Source: Microbulbifer aggregans (GTDB taxonomy: Bacteria > Pseudomonadota > Gammaproteobacteria > Pseudomonadales > Cellvibrionaceae). Taken from it: 64,000 bases of DNA. Both the position numbers and the translations under genes were made by a program. Below, piece by piece: positions 25,300 to 34,523 of the stretch. Position 1 is the first letter of the stretch. Every line of letters begins with the position of its first letter. The notes under the pieces are model-generated. The model searched no databases and was not told the DNA's origin. It was given only the letters and a program-made list of their open reading frames with translations. The stretch lies in contig NZ_CP014143.1 of NCBI RefSeq assembly GCF_001750105.1, positions 2,759,501 to 2,823,500 on the forward strand, read 5' to 3'.

Positions 25300-27702
25300 T
25301 TGCCTCAAGGATTCCTTCTCAGTCGCCACAGCTTTGATCAGCGCGGCAGCACCTGCATCCACTACTGGCTGGCCACGCCCGAGGGCCCGGTCAAACTGGT
25401 CATTGAAGGTGAGCGCCCGGTCTTTATGGTGAAGGTGGCGGACCGCACCACGGTGACCGAGTCTCTGGCCGGCGTGCCCTACGATTGGCAGCAGCTGGGC
25501 TTCCAGACCTTTGGCCGCGAGGAAGCGGCCATGCTCTATTTCCCCACCATCGACGCCCACCGCCGGGCCCAGACCCTGTTGCAGCATCGCGCTATCGAGG
25601 TGTTTGAAGCAGATTTTCGTCTCCACGACCGTTACCTGATGGAGCGCTTTGCCCGCGGTGGCCTCTACTTTGAGGGGCAGGCCCGGGCCAAGGATGGCTA
25701 TACGGAATATCGGCAGGTGCGCCTCAAGGGCGCCGAGGTGCAGCCGGAGTTCAAGGTGGTTTCTCTGGACGTGGAGTGCTCCGGCCAGGGTGAGCTGTAT
25801 TCCGTCGGTCTCTACGGTCATGGCGTGGAAGAGGTGCTGATGGTGGGCCAGCCTGAAAGTGCTGACACCACCATCCACTGGGTGGATGACGAACGTGCAC
25901 TGCTCGAGGCTCTGGAGGCCAGGATCCAAAGCCTAGACCCGGACATCATCATCGGCTGGGCTGTGGTGGACTTTGATTTTCGGCTGTTGCTGAAAAGGGC
26001 CGGGCGTCATGGCCTGCGTCTGAAGCTGGGACGCGGTGGCACCGATGCCCGCTGGCGGGATGGCCGGGAAGGGAACCAGGGCTTCGTGACGCTGCCCGGC
26101 CGGGTGGTGCTGGACGGCATCGACGGACTGAAGAGCGCCACCTACAACTTTGAAAGCTTCAGCCTGGAGTTCGTGTCCCAGACGCTACTGGGCCGAGGCA
26201 AAGACACCGAAGACGTGGACAACCGCCTGGCGGCGATTGAGCACGACTTTCGCCATAACAAACCCAAGCTCGCCGCCTACAACCTGGAAGACTGCCGACT
26301 GGTCTGGGACATATTCCAGCACACTCGCTTGCTGGATTACCTGCGCCTGCGGGCCCAGCTCACGGGCCTGGAGCTCGACCGCAGCGGCGGCTCGGTGGCA
26401 GCCTTTACCAACCTCTACCTGCCCAAACTACACCGTAGCCGCTATGTGGCGCCCAACCTGCCGGCCGATGGCGGCCTTGCCAGCCCAGGCGGCTACGTGA
26501 TGGACTCCCGGCCCGGCCTTTACGAGAACGTGCTGGTGCTGGACTTCAAGAGCCTGTATCCCAGCATTATCCGCACCTTCAAGATCGATCCTATGGGCCT
26601 GGTTGAAGGTTTGGCTGAGGGAGTAGGTGAGGGTACGACTGAGGGATCGGAAGGGGGCCGGGCAGATGACAACAGCATCCCCGGTTTTCGCGGCGCGCGC
26701 TTTTCCCGTGACAAGCACTTCCTGCCCGACATCATTACCAACCTCTGGGCCCAGCGGGACATCGCCAAGCAGGAGCAGGATGCCGCCCGCTCCCAGGCCA
26801 TCAAGATCATCATGAACTCCTTCTACGGGGTACTGGGAAGTGGGGGCTGCCGTTTTTACGACACACGCCTGGCCAGCTCCATCACCCTGCGCGGTCACGA
26901 GATCATGCAGCAGACGGCCAGCTGGATTGAGGAGATTGATGGAGGGAAACATCAGGTCATCTACGGCGATACCGATTCCACCTTTGTCTGGCTGAGCGGC
27001 CGACCGAGCCCGGAAGAGGCCGACGCGATCGGCAAGCGTCTGGCCCGCGAGATCAACACACGCTGGCAGAACAAGCTCAAAGACGAGCTGGCGCTGGAGT
27101 GCGAACTGGAGCTGGAATTCGAAACTCACTACCTGCGCTTTTTGATGCCCACCATTCGTGGCTCGGAGGCCGGCTCCAAGAAACGGTATGCGGGCCTGGT
27201 GGTGAACGGAGATGAGGAAAAGCTGGTATTCAAGGGTCTGGAAACGGTGCGTAGCGACTGGACCGCCCTGGCCAAGCAGTTCCAGACCCAGCTCTACGGG
27301 ATGGTGTTTCACGGTGAAGACCCGTCCGAATATATCCGCGAGACGGTGGAGAAAACCCGGGCAGGGGAGATGGACGAACAGCTGGTGTATCGCAAGCGAC
27401 TCAGGCGCAAGCTGGAGCAATACATCAAAAACGTGCCACCCCAGGTGCGCGCCGCGCGGCTGGCCGATGAACACCGCCGCCAGCAGGGGCTGTCTCCCCG
27501 CTACCGGAACAAAGGCTGGATTCGTTACGTGATCACCCTCAATGGCCCGGAGCCTGTCGATTACCGTCAGTCACCGATCGATTATCAGCACTACATCGAC
27601 AGGCAGCTCAAACCGGTGGCCGATGCCATATTGCCCTTCATCGAACTGGATTTTGACAGCCTGGTGGATGGCCAGCTGGGCCTGTTCGGAGGCACCGAGT
27701 GA
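25300..27702 (+). CDS. polB: DNA polymerase II (family B)
   Basis: Translesion and replication-restart DNA polymerase with 3'-5' exonuclease, normally SOS-controlled. The 800 residues match the E. coli enzyme's layout: N-terminal domain, exonuclease with DVECSG (Exo I, about 155) and VDFDFRLLL, polymerase motif A DFKSLYPSIIRTF (about 415), motif B KIIMNSFYGVLGS and motif C YGDTDSTF (about 550). A Gly/Glu-rich insert (residues about 435-455) follows motif A. Start is a TTG at 25300; no upstream in-frame ATG or GTG exists close by and LPQGFLLSRH fits the family N-terminus. No LexA box was found by eye in the upstream 300 bp. Confidence 0.95.
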   Translation: MPQGFLLSRHSFDQRGSTCIHYWLATPEGPVKLVIEGERPVFMVKVADRTTVTESLAGVPYDWQQLGFQTFGREEAAMLYFPTIDAHRRAQTLLQHRAIEVFEADFRLHDRYLMERFARGGLYFEGQARAKDGYTEYRQVRLKGAEVQPEFKVVSLDVECSGQGELYSVGLYGHGVEEVLMVGQPESADTTIHWVDDERALLEALEARIQSLDPDIIIGWAVVDFDFRLLLKRAGRHGLRLKLGRGGTDARWRDGREGNQGFVTLPGRVVLDGIDGLKSATYNFESFSLEFVSQTLLGRGKDTEDVDNRLAAIEHDFRHNKPKLAAYNLEDCRLVWDIFQHTRLLDYLRLRAQLTGLELDRSGGSVAAFTNLYLPKLHRSRYVAPNLPADGGLASPGGYVMDSRPGLYENVLVLDFKSLYPSIIRTFKIDPMGLVEGLAEGVGEGTTEGSEGGRADDNSIPGFRGARFSRDKHFLPDIITNLWAQRDIAKQEQDAARSQAIKIIMNSFYGVLGSGGCRFYDTRLASSITLRGHEIMQQTASWIEEIDGGKHQVIYGDTDSTFVWLSGRPSPEEADAIGKRLAREINTRWQNKLKDELALECELELEFETHYLRFLMPTIRGSEAGSKKRYAGLVVNGDEEKLVFKGLETVRSDWTALAKQFQTQLYGMVFHGEDPSEYIRETVEKTRAGEMDEQLVYRKRLRRKLEQYIKNVPPQVRAARLADEHRRQQGLSPRYRNKGWIRYVITLNGPEPVDYRQSPIDYQHYIDRQLKPVADAILPFIELDFDSLVDGQLGLFGGTE

Positions 27703-27716
27703 TGGAGGAAAAGCGC

Positions 27717-28289
27717 ATGGAAAGGAACACCCTTGTCGCACTTTTATCCATTAATGCAGTCATGTTTCTCCTTGAGCTGGTGTTGGGTTTGATCGCGCAC
27801 TCAACCGGCTTGCTCGCGGATTCCCTGGATATGCTGGCGGATGCTTTCGTTTACGGGTTGTCGCTCTACGCGGTAGGCAAAGCAGTGACGAAAAAGGTCA
27901 GTGCAGCGAGAGTCAGTGGCTATCTGCAGATTCTGTTAGGCATGGGCGTGCTGTTCGAAGTGCTCAGGCGCCTGGTTTATGGCAGCGAGCCGCAAAGCAC
28001 CTTGATGATTGTGGTAGGCATCGTGGCATTGCTGGCCAATGTCGTGTGTGTTGGCATTATCGCAAAGCACCGTGGCGGCGGTGTGCATATGCGTGCTTCC
28101 TGGATTTTCTCCGTAAATGATGTCCTTGCTAATCTGGGGGTTATTTTGTCCGGTTGTCTGGTTGAGATAACCGGCAGCAGATATCCGGATTTGACGATCG
28201 GTATGATCATTGCTGCGCTGGTTGTTCGAGGCGGGCTCCAAATCCTGCGTGAGGCCAGGGAGGCAGGGAAGCCTGCTCAAAACCCCTGA
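27717..28289 (+). CDS. Short CDF-type (cation diffusion facilitator) membrane protein
   Basis: A 190-residue protein with about six membrane segments and no C-terminal cytoplasmic domain. Two metal-site motifs of cation diffusion facilitators remain: LADSLDMLADAFVYGLSLY in TM2 (about residues 32-50) and SWIFSVNDVLANLGVILSG in TM5 (about 132). Other members of the family are about 300 residues, so this is a membrane-only form. The ATG at 27717 follows GGAGGA; a GTG at 27699 and ATG at 27702 overlap the polB stop. Coupled to polB by position. Probably divalent cation export, unproven. Confidence 0.75.
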   Translation: MERNTLVALLSINAVMFLLELVLGLIAHSTGLLADSLDMLADAFVYGLSLYAVGKAVTKKVSAARVSGYLQILLGMGVLFEVLRRLVYGSEPQSTLMIVVGIVALLANVVCVGIIAKHRGGGVHMRASWIFSVNDVLANLGVILSGCLVEITGSRYPDLTIGMIIAALVVRGGLQILREAREAGKPAQNP

Positions 28290-28362
28290 TATGAAGGCTT
28301 GGACACCCCTGTAGAGTGTTAGAATGCCGGCCTGTCTGGCACTTCACTGGAGAACAAGCGAT

Positions 28363-29286
28363 ATGAATACGGCCAATCCATTCTATCCAATCGGTACCCC
28401 CGGCAAGCCCTGGGGCGACGCGGAACGCGCCGAGTGGCTGTCGCGCCAGACCCGTCAGCGCAGTTACGAGTCTGAGGTTGTAAGCAAGATCGAGCGCCTG
28501 CGTGATCGTTTCGACGTGGAAGAGTACGGCTGTCTGGAATATGGCGACGAGCGCTTTCCGCTGCTGGCGATCCGCAGCCCTGATTGGAACGATGATCTGC
28601 CAGTGGTGCTGGTGACAGGCGGGGTGCACGGCTATGAAACCAGCGGCGTACACGGTGCGCTGCAATTCGTCGATCAACATGCCGCGGAGTACGCCAGCCG
28701 CGTCAACCTCATGGTTGCGCCCTGCATCAGCCCCTGGGGCTACGAGCGTATCCACCGCTGGAACCCGAACGCTGTCGATCCGAACCGCTCTTTCTATGAG
28801 CACAGCCCCGCCCAGGAGTCGGCCGCGCTGATGCAACTGGTGGCGCCGATCCGCGATCGCGCACTGTTGCATATCGACCTGCACGAAACTACCGATACCG
28901 ATGAAACCGAGTTCCGCCCCGCACTGGCCGCTCGCGACGGCAAGCCGTTCACACCGGGCGGCATTCCCGATGGTTTTTATCTGGTCGACGACAGCGAGAA
29001 CCCGCAACCGGAGTTCCAGCAGGCGGTGATCGCGGCGGTGGAGAAGGTCACCCATATCGCCCCGGCGGATGCCGACGGCAATCTTATTGGCTCGCCGGCG
29101 GTCGCACGTGGCGTTATCCAGTACCCGCTCAAGCAGCTGGGCCTGTGTGCCAGTGTCACCAACGCCACCTACAAAACCACCACCGAGGTCTACCCCGACA
29201 GCCCACGTGCGACGCCCGAGCAATGCAATGAAGCGCAGGCTGTCGCAGTGTGTGCGGCGATTGACTACGCGCTGGCTCACCTTTGA
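28363..29286 (+). CDS. M14-family zinc hydrolase (succinylglutamate desuccinylase/aspartoacylase type)
   Basis: A 307-residue soluble metallo-hydrolase. Zinc ligands are visible: VTGGVHGYETSG near residue 85 (His and Glu of HxxE) and LLHIDLHET near 170 (His). NPNAVDPNRSF carries the usual substrate-binding Asn-Arg. Family members cleave carboxypeptidase, N-acyl-amino-acid or amide bonds; the substrate is not readable. ATG 28363 follows GGAG; a longer frame from 28324 has no support. A decayed second copy of the 3' end lies at 34524. Confidence 0.82.
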   Translation: MNTANPFYPIGTPGKPWGDAERAEWLSRQTRQRSYESEVVSKIERLRDRFDVEEYGCLEYGDERFPLLAIRSPDWNDDLPVVLVTGGVHGYETSGVHGALQFVDQHAAEYASRVNLMVAPCISPWGYERIHRWNPNAVDPNRSFYEHSPAQESAALMQLVAPIRDRALLHIDLHETTDTDETEFRPALAARDGKPFTPGGIPDGFYLVDDSENPQPEFQQAVIAAVEKVTHIAPADADGNLIGSPAVARGVIQYPLKQLGLCASVTNATYKTTTEVYPDSPRATPEQCNEAQAVAVCAAIDYALAHL

Positions 29287-29289
29287 GGT

Positions 29290-29325
29290 TCAATGGCGCC
29301 AGAGCCATTGATTGCTTTGCTTTTG
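29290..29325 (+). terminator. Weak hairpin with T-rich tail after the M14 gene
   Basis: TCAATGGC (29290-29297) pairs with GCCATTGA (29304-29311), followed by TTGCTTTGCTTTT. Stability is moderate and the U-tract is interrupted, so it is a possible, not certain, terminator. Confidence 0.45.
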
Positions 29326-29393
29326 ACTCCTTAAGCGTCAATATCATGGGCTCTAACCCTCTTGATTAGTCGCGGAATAGATAAGGAGAGCAA

Positions 29394-29960
29394 ATGCGAG
29401 CAGGGAACAAGATAACTGTATTTGTACTTGGCTTTTTCCTGGCCAGCGCTTTCGCACTGGCAGAAGACGTGGCCACACCGATCAACAGCCAGATCCTCAA
29501 GACCGATAGGAAGGAGATGGTCCTCGTGCAGGAAGTCAGCATTGAGGCGCCAGTAAGTGAGGTATGGCAGGCGTATACGACCAGTGCCGGATGGATGGCA
29601 TGGGCTGCGCCACTCGCCGAAGTCGATCTCCGCGCAGGAGGGACCATCCGCACGCACTACGGTAAGGATGCCAAAATAGGCGACCCTGGCACCATCACTC
29701 TGCACATCGTTAACTATGTACCGGAACGTATCCTGACGCTGCGTGCAGAGCTATCGGAGCGTTGGCCGTCGGTCATGCAGGAAGACGACGGTAAATTGAT
29801 GAATGTGGTTGTGTTCGAAGCCCAGGGCGAATCACGCACCCGTATACAGTCTTATGGTGTCGGCTATCGCGACCTGCCGGAGTACAACAACCTGATGCAG
29901 TTCTTCATCTCGGCCAATGAGGGTCTTTTCCAGAAGCTGAAAGACCACGTGGAGGGGTGA
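29394..29960 (+). CDS. Exported SRPBCC (START-like) domain protein
   Basis: A 188-residue protein with an N-terminal signal peptide (NKITVFVLGFFLASAFALA, cleaved before EDVATP). The rest is an SRPBCC/AHSA1-like fold: VSIEAPVSEVWQAYTTSAGW (about 47-66) is the characteristic first strand and helix, then EVDLRAGGTIRT. Such domains bind hydrophobic ligands; a periplasmic form is somewhat unusual. ATG behind AAGGAGAG. Stands alone between the M14 gene and a convergent membrane protein gene. Confidence 0.82.
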   Translation: MRAGNKITVFVLGFFLASAFALAEDVATPINSQILKTDRKEMVLVQEVSIEAPVSEVWQAYTTSAGWMAWAAPLAEVDLRAGGTIRTHYGKDAKIGDPGTITLHIVNYVPERILTLRAELSERWPSVMQEDDGKLMNVVVFEAQGESRTRIQSYGVGYRDLPEYNNLMQFFISANEGLFQKLKDHVEG

Positions 29961-30039
29961 CGGCGAAGCCAGTATGCCGGCAGAAGTTGATCAGCGCGGT
30001 AGAGACGCTCACCCATACCCCCACGCCACGCCGGCTCTC

Positions 30040-30753
30040 TCACCCGGCCTTTGACTCGTTGATTTGTTTTTTAATGACGAGATAGGCACGCAAGTAATTG
30101 AAAATTCCACCCAGCAGGAAAAGGCTGCTCCCGATCAGGTATTGCCAGGCCAGAAAGCCGTAAAGAATTTCACGGTCCTCGGGGGCGACCGACCAGAGAT
30201 AGGGCACAGATGCAACGGTGAATAAAACGGAACCTACGACAAAAGATACCGCTGTGAGGTTCATAAGCTGGAGGGTGATCCGAGATTGAGCCCTGACGAT
30301 CTGGAGCACATTGATACATGCGCCGAGGACGAATAAAAGGCTGCCTATCACAAAGCACCAGGCGCCAGGGATGATCCAGCCAACACGGGATAAGAAAAAG
30401 ATACTGCCGAATGTGAACAGGATGGTACCAACGAGGTAAGCCGCTGCCGCGATAAGCTCGAGGTCTGAGGCTAGTGTCCGTTGCCCCAAGCTGCGATGGT
30501 ACCGGATGGCCTCAGCCATATCGTGCCCGGTCACGACGAGGTAGAGAAGGGAACCAAAAAAGAATGTCCAGGCACCGATATCAGCATAGGCCTCGAAGCG
30601 AGGGAAAAACAATACACTGCCAACGATGAATACAATGCCGCCGATTTTGTAGAGGACTGCGTTGATTGTCTCCCAGCGAAATTGAGCCTTAAGTTCAGTC
30701 GAACCACGGGTTAAGTCGTAAAGGCGTGGTCGGTTGACAAAAAGGTGTGGCAT
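30040..30753 (-). CDS. YrhK-like triple-repeat membrane protein
   Basis: A 237-residue protein made of three similar membrane units: 'IGGIVFIVGSVLFFPRFEAY' near 36, 'AAYLVGTILFTFGSIFFLSR' near 106 and 'VSFVVGSVLFTVASVPYLWS' near 170, each followed by 'W.F..GSLLF.L....' . The pattern GSxLF...W.f..GS is that of YrhK domains. At least six membrane helices. Function of the family is unknown; internal triplication suggests fusion of repeated units. Single-gene transcript, convergent with the SRPBCC gene. Confidence 0.7.
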   Translation of the reverse strand: MPHLFVNRPRLYDLTRGSTELKAQFRWETINAVLYKIGGIVFIVGSVLFFPRFEAYADIGAWTFFFGSLLYLVVTGHDMAEAIRYHRSLGQRTLASDLELIAAAAYLVGTILFTFGSIFFLSRVGWIIPGAWCFVIGSLLFVLGACINVLQIVRAQSRITLQLMNLTAVSFVVGSVLFTVASVPYLWSVAPEDREILYGFLAWQYLIGSSLFLLGGIFNYLRAYLVIKKQINESKAG

Positions 30754-30878
30754 AAGGACTTCGGCCCGACAATATGGCCTTTCCCGCTAAGTGGAACAGT
30801 TTGTCCCTTTGAAGATCGTAACGACCGACAATAGCACAAGGTCGAGCTGGTGGCCGCTCTGTAATAAAGAGGGGGAAT

Positions 30879-30950
30879 AGATGGGGCCCATCAACTTGAT
30901 GGTGTTAGTTTGGTTGGGGATATGTAATGACGGGAGGTTGATCTGACCCT
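30879..30950. repeat. Short hairpin repeat element, copy 4 of 4
   Basis: GATGGGGCCCATCAACTT at the left faces an inverted AGGGTCAGATCAACCTCCC at the right, about 72 bp, the same type as the copies at 20078, 22951 and 23600. It lies between two membrane protein genes in a gap otherwise empty. Confidence 0.55.
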
Positions 30951-31392
30951 AACGAGTTTCTGTTAAGTAGCCTGCTGCTGGCCACTTCAGACCAGCTCGT
31001 AGTGATACCAGCAGGATGACAAACGAAGTTTCCAGAGCAAGGAAGACACCAATGGGGTGGTTGGGCACACCCTGTATCATCAGGTAGGTTAAATAGAGCG
31101 CGGCGAGCAGGTTGCCTGCCAGGGTGACAGTGAGAGCGTAGCCACGCGCTTGCCACAGGGGCTTGCTGAACAGGATATTCAATGCGGCAGTGCCGGCGAG
31201 CACCACCCCGGGCAGCATCAGTAACAGGCGACGCTGCAAAGCGACATCCTCGCTCATCATCTGCCCCCAGATGGCGACAAAATGACCGTAGGCGCCGAGG
31301 GTGAGCAGAACACCCAGGAGCACAGCACCGACTGCGGCCAGGTTATACAGGGCATTGCGCTGCAAATCCTGAGATGCACTAGAAGCCGACAT
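30949..31392 (-). CDS. Four-helix membrane protein, third gene of a two-component operon
   Basis: A 147-residue inner-membrane protein with four predicted TMs (around LAAVGAVLLGVLLTLGAYG, LLLMLPGVVLAGTAALNI, LTVTLAGNLLAALYLTYL and IGVFLALETSFVILLVSL). Its start overlaps the end of the response regulator gene by 14 bp, so the three genes (kinase, regulator, this) are one transcript on the minus strand. It may be a sensory or target membrane component; no family name recognised. Confidence 0.75.
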   Translation of the reverse strand: MSASSASQDLQRNALYNLAAVGAVLLGVLLTLGAYGHFVAIWGQMMSEDVALQRRLLLMLPGVVLAGTAALNILFSKPLWQARGYALTVTLAGNLLAALYLTYLMIQGVPNHPIGVFLALETSFVILLVSLRAGLKWPAAGYLTETR

Positions 31393-32071
31393 CGCGCCCT
31401 CCGGCGGTGGTCAGCCCGCATTCGTAGGCGAACACGACAGCCTGGGCCCGGTCGCGTAATCCCAGTTTGGACAGCACACTGGAAACGTGAGTCTTTACGG
31501 TGGCCGGGCCAATAAACAGAGCCTCGGCAATTTCGGCATTGCTCTTGCCTGCGGCAATCGCCTCCAGTACTTCGCGCTCTCGCGAGGTCAGGCGCTCCAG
31601 GCGTTCGCCCAGGTTTCGTCCGGTCCCCAGTTTTTGCGCGAACTGGCTGATCAGACGCTGGGTGATACCGGGTGCGAGCATGGCACCGCCATCCGCCACT
31701 GTGCGCACTGCCTCAACCAGCGCCTCGGGCGGAATATCCTTCAGCACAAAACCACTGGCCCCCGCTTGTAGTGCACGAAACACGTATTCGTCGGGATCGA
31801 AGGTAGTGAGGATGATGACCCGACAAGGTGTGTCGCTTGCCTCCGCTCTTTCCTCTGTTTGTAAAATACGAGCTGTGGCTTCCAGCCCGTCCATCTCCGG
31901 CATACGGATATCCATCAGGATGATGTCTGGCTGATGCTTGCGTGCGGCCTCTATGGCCTCAACGCCGGTGCCGGCCTCGGCAACCACCTCTATATCGGGC
32001 TCGTTATCCAGCACCAGGGCAAAACCGCGCCGCACCAGCGCCTGATCATCCACCACCATGACTCGTATCAT
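31379..32071 (-). CDS. NarL/LuxR-type response regulator
   Basis: A 230-residue transcription regulator with receiver (residues 1-120; acidic Asp8/Asp9, phosphoacceptor Asp54 in LMDIRMPEMDG, Lys near 106 in VLKDIPPEAL) and LuxR-type HTH (about 155-215; LTSREREVLEAIAAGKSNAE). The ATG overlaps the stop of the kinase gene (TGATGA at 32069-32074), meaning translational coupling. Acts downstream of the kinase encoded at 32071-33327; targets are unknown, perhaps including its own operon. Confidence 0.93.
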   Translation of the reverse strand: MIRVMVVDDQALVRRGFALVLDNEPDIEVVAEAGTGVEAIEAARKHQPDIILMDIRMPEMDGLEATARILQTEERAEASDTPCRVIILTTFDPDEYVFRALQAGASGFVLKDIPPEALVEAVRTVADGGAMLAPGITQRLISQFAQKLGTGRNLGERLERLTSREREVLEAIAAGKSNAEIAEALFIGPATVKTHVSSVLSKLGLRDRAQAVVFAYECGLTTAGGRDVGF

Positions 32072-33327
32072 CAGGTTCCCCCTTCCGTAGTGGGTAATTC
32101 TGCAGTCACCTCAAAGCCGCCACCATCGATCACTCCGGCGCGTAAGTGGCCGCCGAGAAGTTCGGCCCGCTCACGCATCCCCGCGATGCCATGCCCGCTG
32201 CGGGTTTGCTGTCCAATCGATTGCTCAGCTGCGCCGCGTCCGTCATCACGAACGCGAATGGCAATATGGCCAGGCTCTGCGCGCACCCTGACGTGCACGC
32301 TGGCTTCGGCGCCAACGTGTTTGATGACGTTGGTCAATGACTCCTGCACGATTCGATAGGCGGCGAGGGCGGTTCTGGCTGGTACATTGCCGAGCTCGCC
32401 CTGGGCCTCGTAGTCCACCTTGGCGACAACTTGCCGGACCTGCTCGATCAGGGCCGGCAGATCACTCAAATCGGGTTGCGGTGCCAGTGCTGCTTCATCA
32501 GTGGCCGGGCGCAGAACGCCGAGCAAATGCCGCATTTCCGACAGGGCGTGGCGGCCGGCGGCCTCCACCGCAGCCATGGCTTCACTGGCTGCCTCCGGGT
32601 TATTACGGCAGATGGTTCTGGCTGCGCCGGCCTGCACCGTCATCAGGCTAACCTGGTGCGCCACCACATCATGCATCTCGCGCGCGATCCGGGTGCGCTC
32701 GGCCGTCACGGCGCGTTCGGATTCGGCAGTGCGCTCGCGTTCCAGATATTCAGCTCGCTCTTCAAGCAAGCGCAGGTATTCGCCGCGAAAGCGCAGCCGC
32801 CGGCCAATGTGCCAGAGTACCCACGCCAACATCACCGCCACAGTACCTCCGGCTGTGGGCTGGGTCAGGACCCTCATATCAAGCGCTACGTAAACCAGCG
32901 TCGCCAAGACCGCGATCAAACTGATCCGGGCGTTGGGCTCGTAGCGGCCGAGGCTATAGAGCGAAAACGCCAAAGCAACGATGCCATTGGCCGGCAACCC
33001 AAGCTCCAGTATCAGGCTGGCTCCCAGGATGACGGCATGCACCTGCCAGGGCTGGGTGCGGCGCCATAACAGGGCGAAGCAGCCGATGAAGGCACATTGA
33101 AAAGCGGCGACGTCCCAAAGGCTCTGCAAGGCCAGAACTTCGTTTGCGTCCTGGCGCGACCACATCAGCAGCGTCAGCAAAAAGGCGAGGGTGGCGATGA
33201 GCAGGTCGGTCAGCTGTGGCCAGCGTTCGAATGGCCCGCGGAAGGGCTGCCAGACCGGAAGCCCGGGTAGTTCGGGGCTGGGTTCGGGTGCACTTGATGC
33301 CCGTTTGGAGGGGGACGGCGATTTCAT
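32071..33327 (-). CDS. DesK/NarL-class sensor histidine kinase
   Basis: A 418-residue membrane kinase. Residues about 40-180 contain five or six TMs without a large periplasmic domain, as in DesK-like membrane sensors. The HisKA_3 box RIAREMHDVVAHQVSLM (near 215) carries the phospho-His (H in MHD). The catalytic domain has the N-box-like VQESLTNVIKHV and a G-box region RVRDDGRGAAEQ, then GHGIAGMRERAELLGG. Pairs with the regulator downstream in the same operon. The stimulus is unknown; membrane-only sensing fits lipid state, stress or antimicrobial signals. Confidence 0.92.
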   Translation of the reverse strand: MKSPSPSKRASSAPEPSPELPGLPVWQPFRGPFERWPQLTDLLIATLAFLLTLLMWSRQDANEVLALQSLWDVAAFQCAFIGCFALLWRRTQPWQVHAVILGASLILELGLPANGIVALAFSLYSLGRYEPNARISLIAVLATLVYVALDMRVLTQPTAGGTVAVMLAWVLWHIGRRLRFRGEYLRLLEERAEYLERERTAESERAVTAERTRIAREMHDVVAHQVSLMTVQAGAARTICRNNPEAASEAMAAVEAAGRHALSEMRHLLGVLRPATDEAALAPQPDLSDLPALIEQVRQVVAKVDYEAQGELGNVPARTALAAYRIVQESLTNVIKHVGAEASVHVRVRAEPGHIAIRVRDDGRGAAEQSIGQQTRSGHGIAGMRERAELLGGHLRAGVIDGGGFEVTAELPTTEGGT

Positions 33328-33392
33328 TTCGGCATGCTAAACCAGGCCCGGCCAGCTGTCATGAGCCTTGCGGGGGAGCGGCCAACAGGGCC

Positions 33393-33414
33393 GCCTCCCC
33401 CTTTTGGGGGAGGC
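33393..33414. other. GC-rich hairpin in the kinase-DUF2306 gap
   Basis: GCCTCCCCC and GGGGGAGGC form a perfect 9-bp stem with a TTTT loop in the 234-bp divergent gap between the kinase gene and the DUF2306 gene. No U-tract follows on either strand. May be an extragenic palindrome or leader structure. Confidence 0.45.
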
Positions 33415-33561
33415 CAGATTCCTGCCTGTGGCGGATGTGCCGGGATAGTAAAAAGCCGACCATGCCCGCCAGGCACATTCAGCCCAAGCCCGCGAGGGCC
33501 ACGCCAACAGGGTGAACCGGTACGGCGTGATTCCCGCTCTAAACACGCCTGGAGAAAAATG

Positions 33562-34388
33562 ATGAACGACGCTGTACTCAGCACAACAATACTCCGCCCA
33601 TTCGATACACGTCGGGCCGTCAGTCTGGCGGTTAAGACCTGGTTTGGCATCGCGGCGATCGGTCACGCGATCTTCTTCGCCTACATTCTTGCCGTGTTTT
33701 ATCCGCCCATTGCCCAGTCCGGGCTATATGGCCTGCAGGGCCTGCACCTGCCGGCTGGCTTCCGCGAGGGCGATACACTGGGCAACCTGGCAGCGGTGGC
33801 TCATGTTCTGCTTGCCGCGATTGTCATTGGCGGTGGCCCCTTGCAGCTGATTCCCGCCGTGCGTCGCCATGTGCCGAGTTTCCACCGCTGGTTGGGCCGT
33901 AGCTATTTGCTGGCAGCCGTCATCAGCAGCGTTGGCGGGCTGTACATGACCTGGACGCGTCACAGTATTGGCAACCTGGTATCTCAGATCACCATCTCCA
34001 TCGACGGCGTACTGATTCTGGTGTTGCCTTTCTCGCGCTGCGCACCGCCATGGCCGGCCGCTTCGCCGAGCACCGGCGCTGGGCACTGCGTCTGTTCATG
34101 GCCGCCAGCGCAGTATGGTTCTTTCGTGTGGCCCTGATGGGCTGGGCGATGCTCACCGGTGGGTGGGGCATCGACTGGGAGTCCTTTACGGGACCATTCC
34201 TGTACGCCTTGGGTGTTGGTCAATACCTCCTCCCTCTGGCCATGCTGCAATGGTATTTCCATTGCCAGAAGCGTGACGCCGGGCAGGGTGCACAACTCGC
34301 CTTCGTTGGCGCCATGGTGCCGCTGACCCTCTTTATGGCCATTGGCATCTTTGCTGCAACCATGGGTATGTGGTTGCCGAGGATCTGA
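33562..34388 (+). pseudogene. DUF2306 membrane protein gene, frameshifted
   Basis: A membrane protein family gene (DUF2306; about 275 residues when intact) that is split by a single frameshift. The first part (33562 to about 34018) reads through four TMs to HSIGNLVSQITISIDGVLIL; the second part continues one frame over as VAFLALRTAMAGRFAEHRRW to the stop at 34386-34388 with three more TMs. Inserting one base near 34016-34026 (in 'ctggtgttgcc') restores a continuous protein. The GGAGA ribosome binding site is intact, and both halves keep sense composition, so the break is recent or a sequencing error. Confidence 0.8.
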
Positions 34389-34523
34389 GCTTGGCCTGCA
34401 GGCTGCCACCAACCGTTCCCATAGATTGGGTTGTAGAGGATCAACGTGGACTATTAACGTGGGCTATCAACGCACTGGCGGCTGGCAATGGCACGCAGTT
34501 AAAGCCAGGCGGATTCTCTGTAG

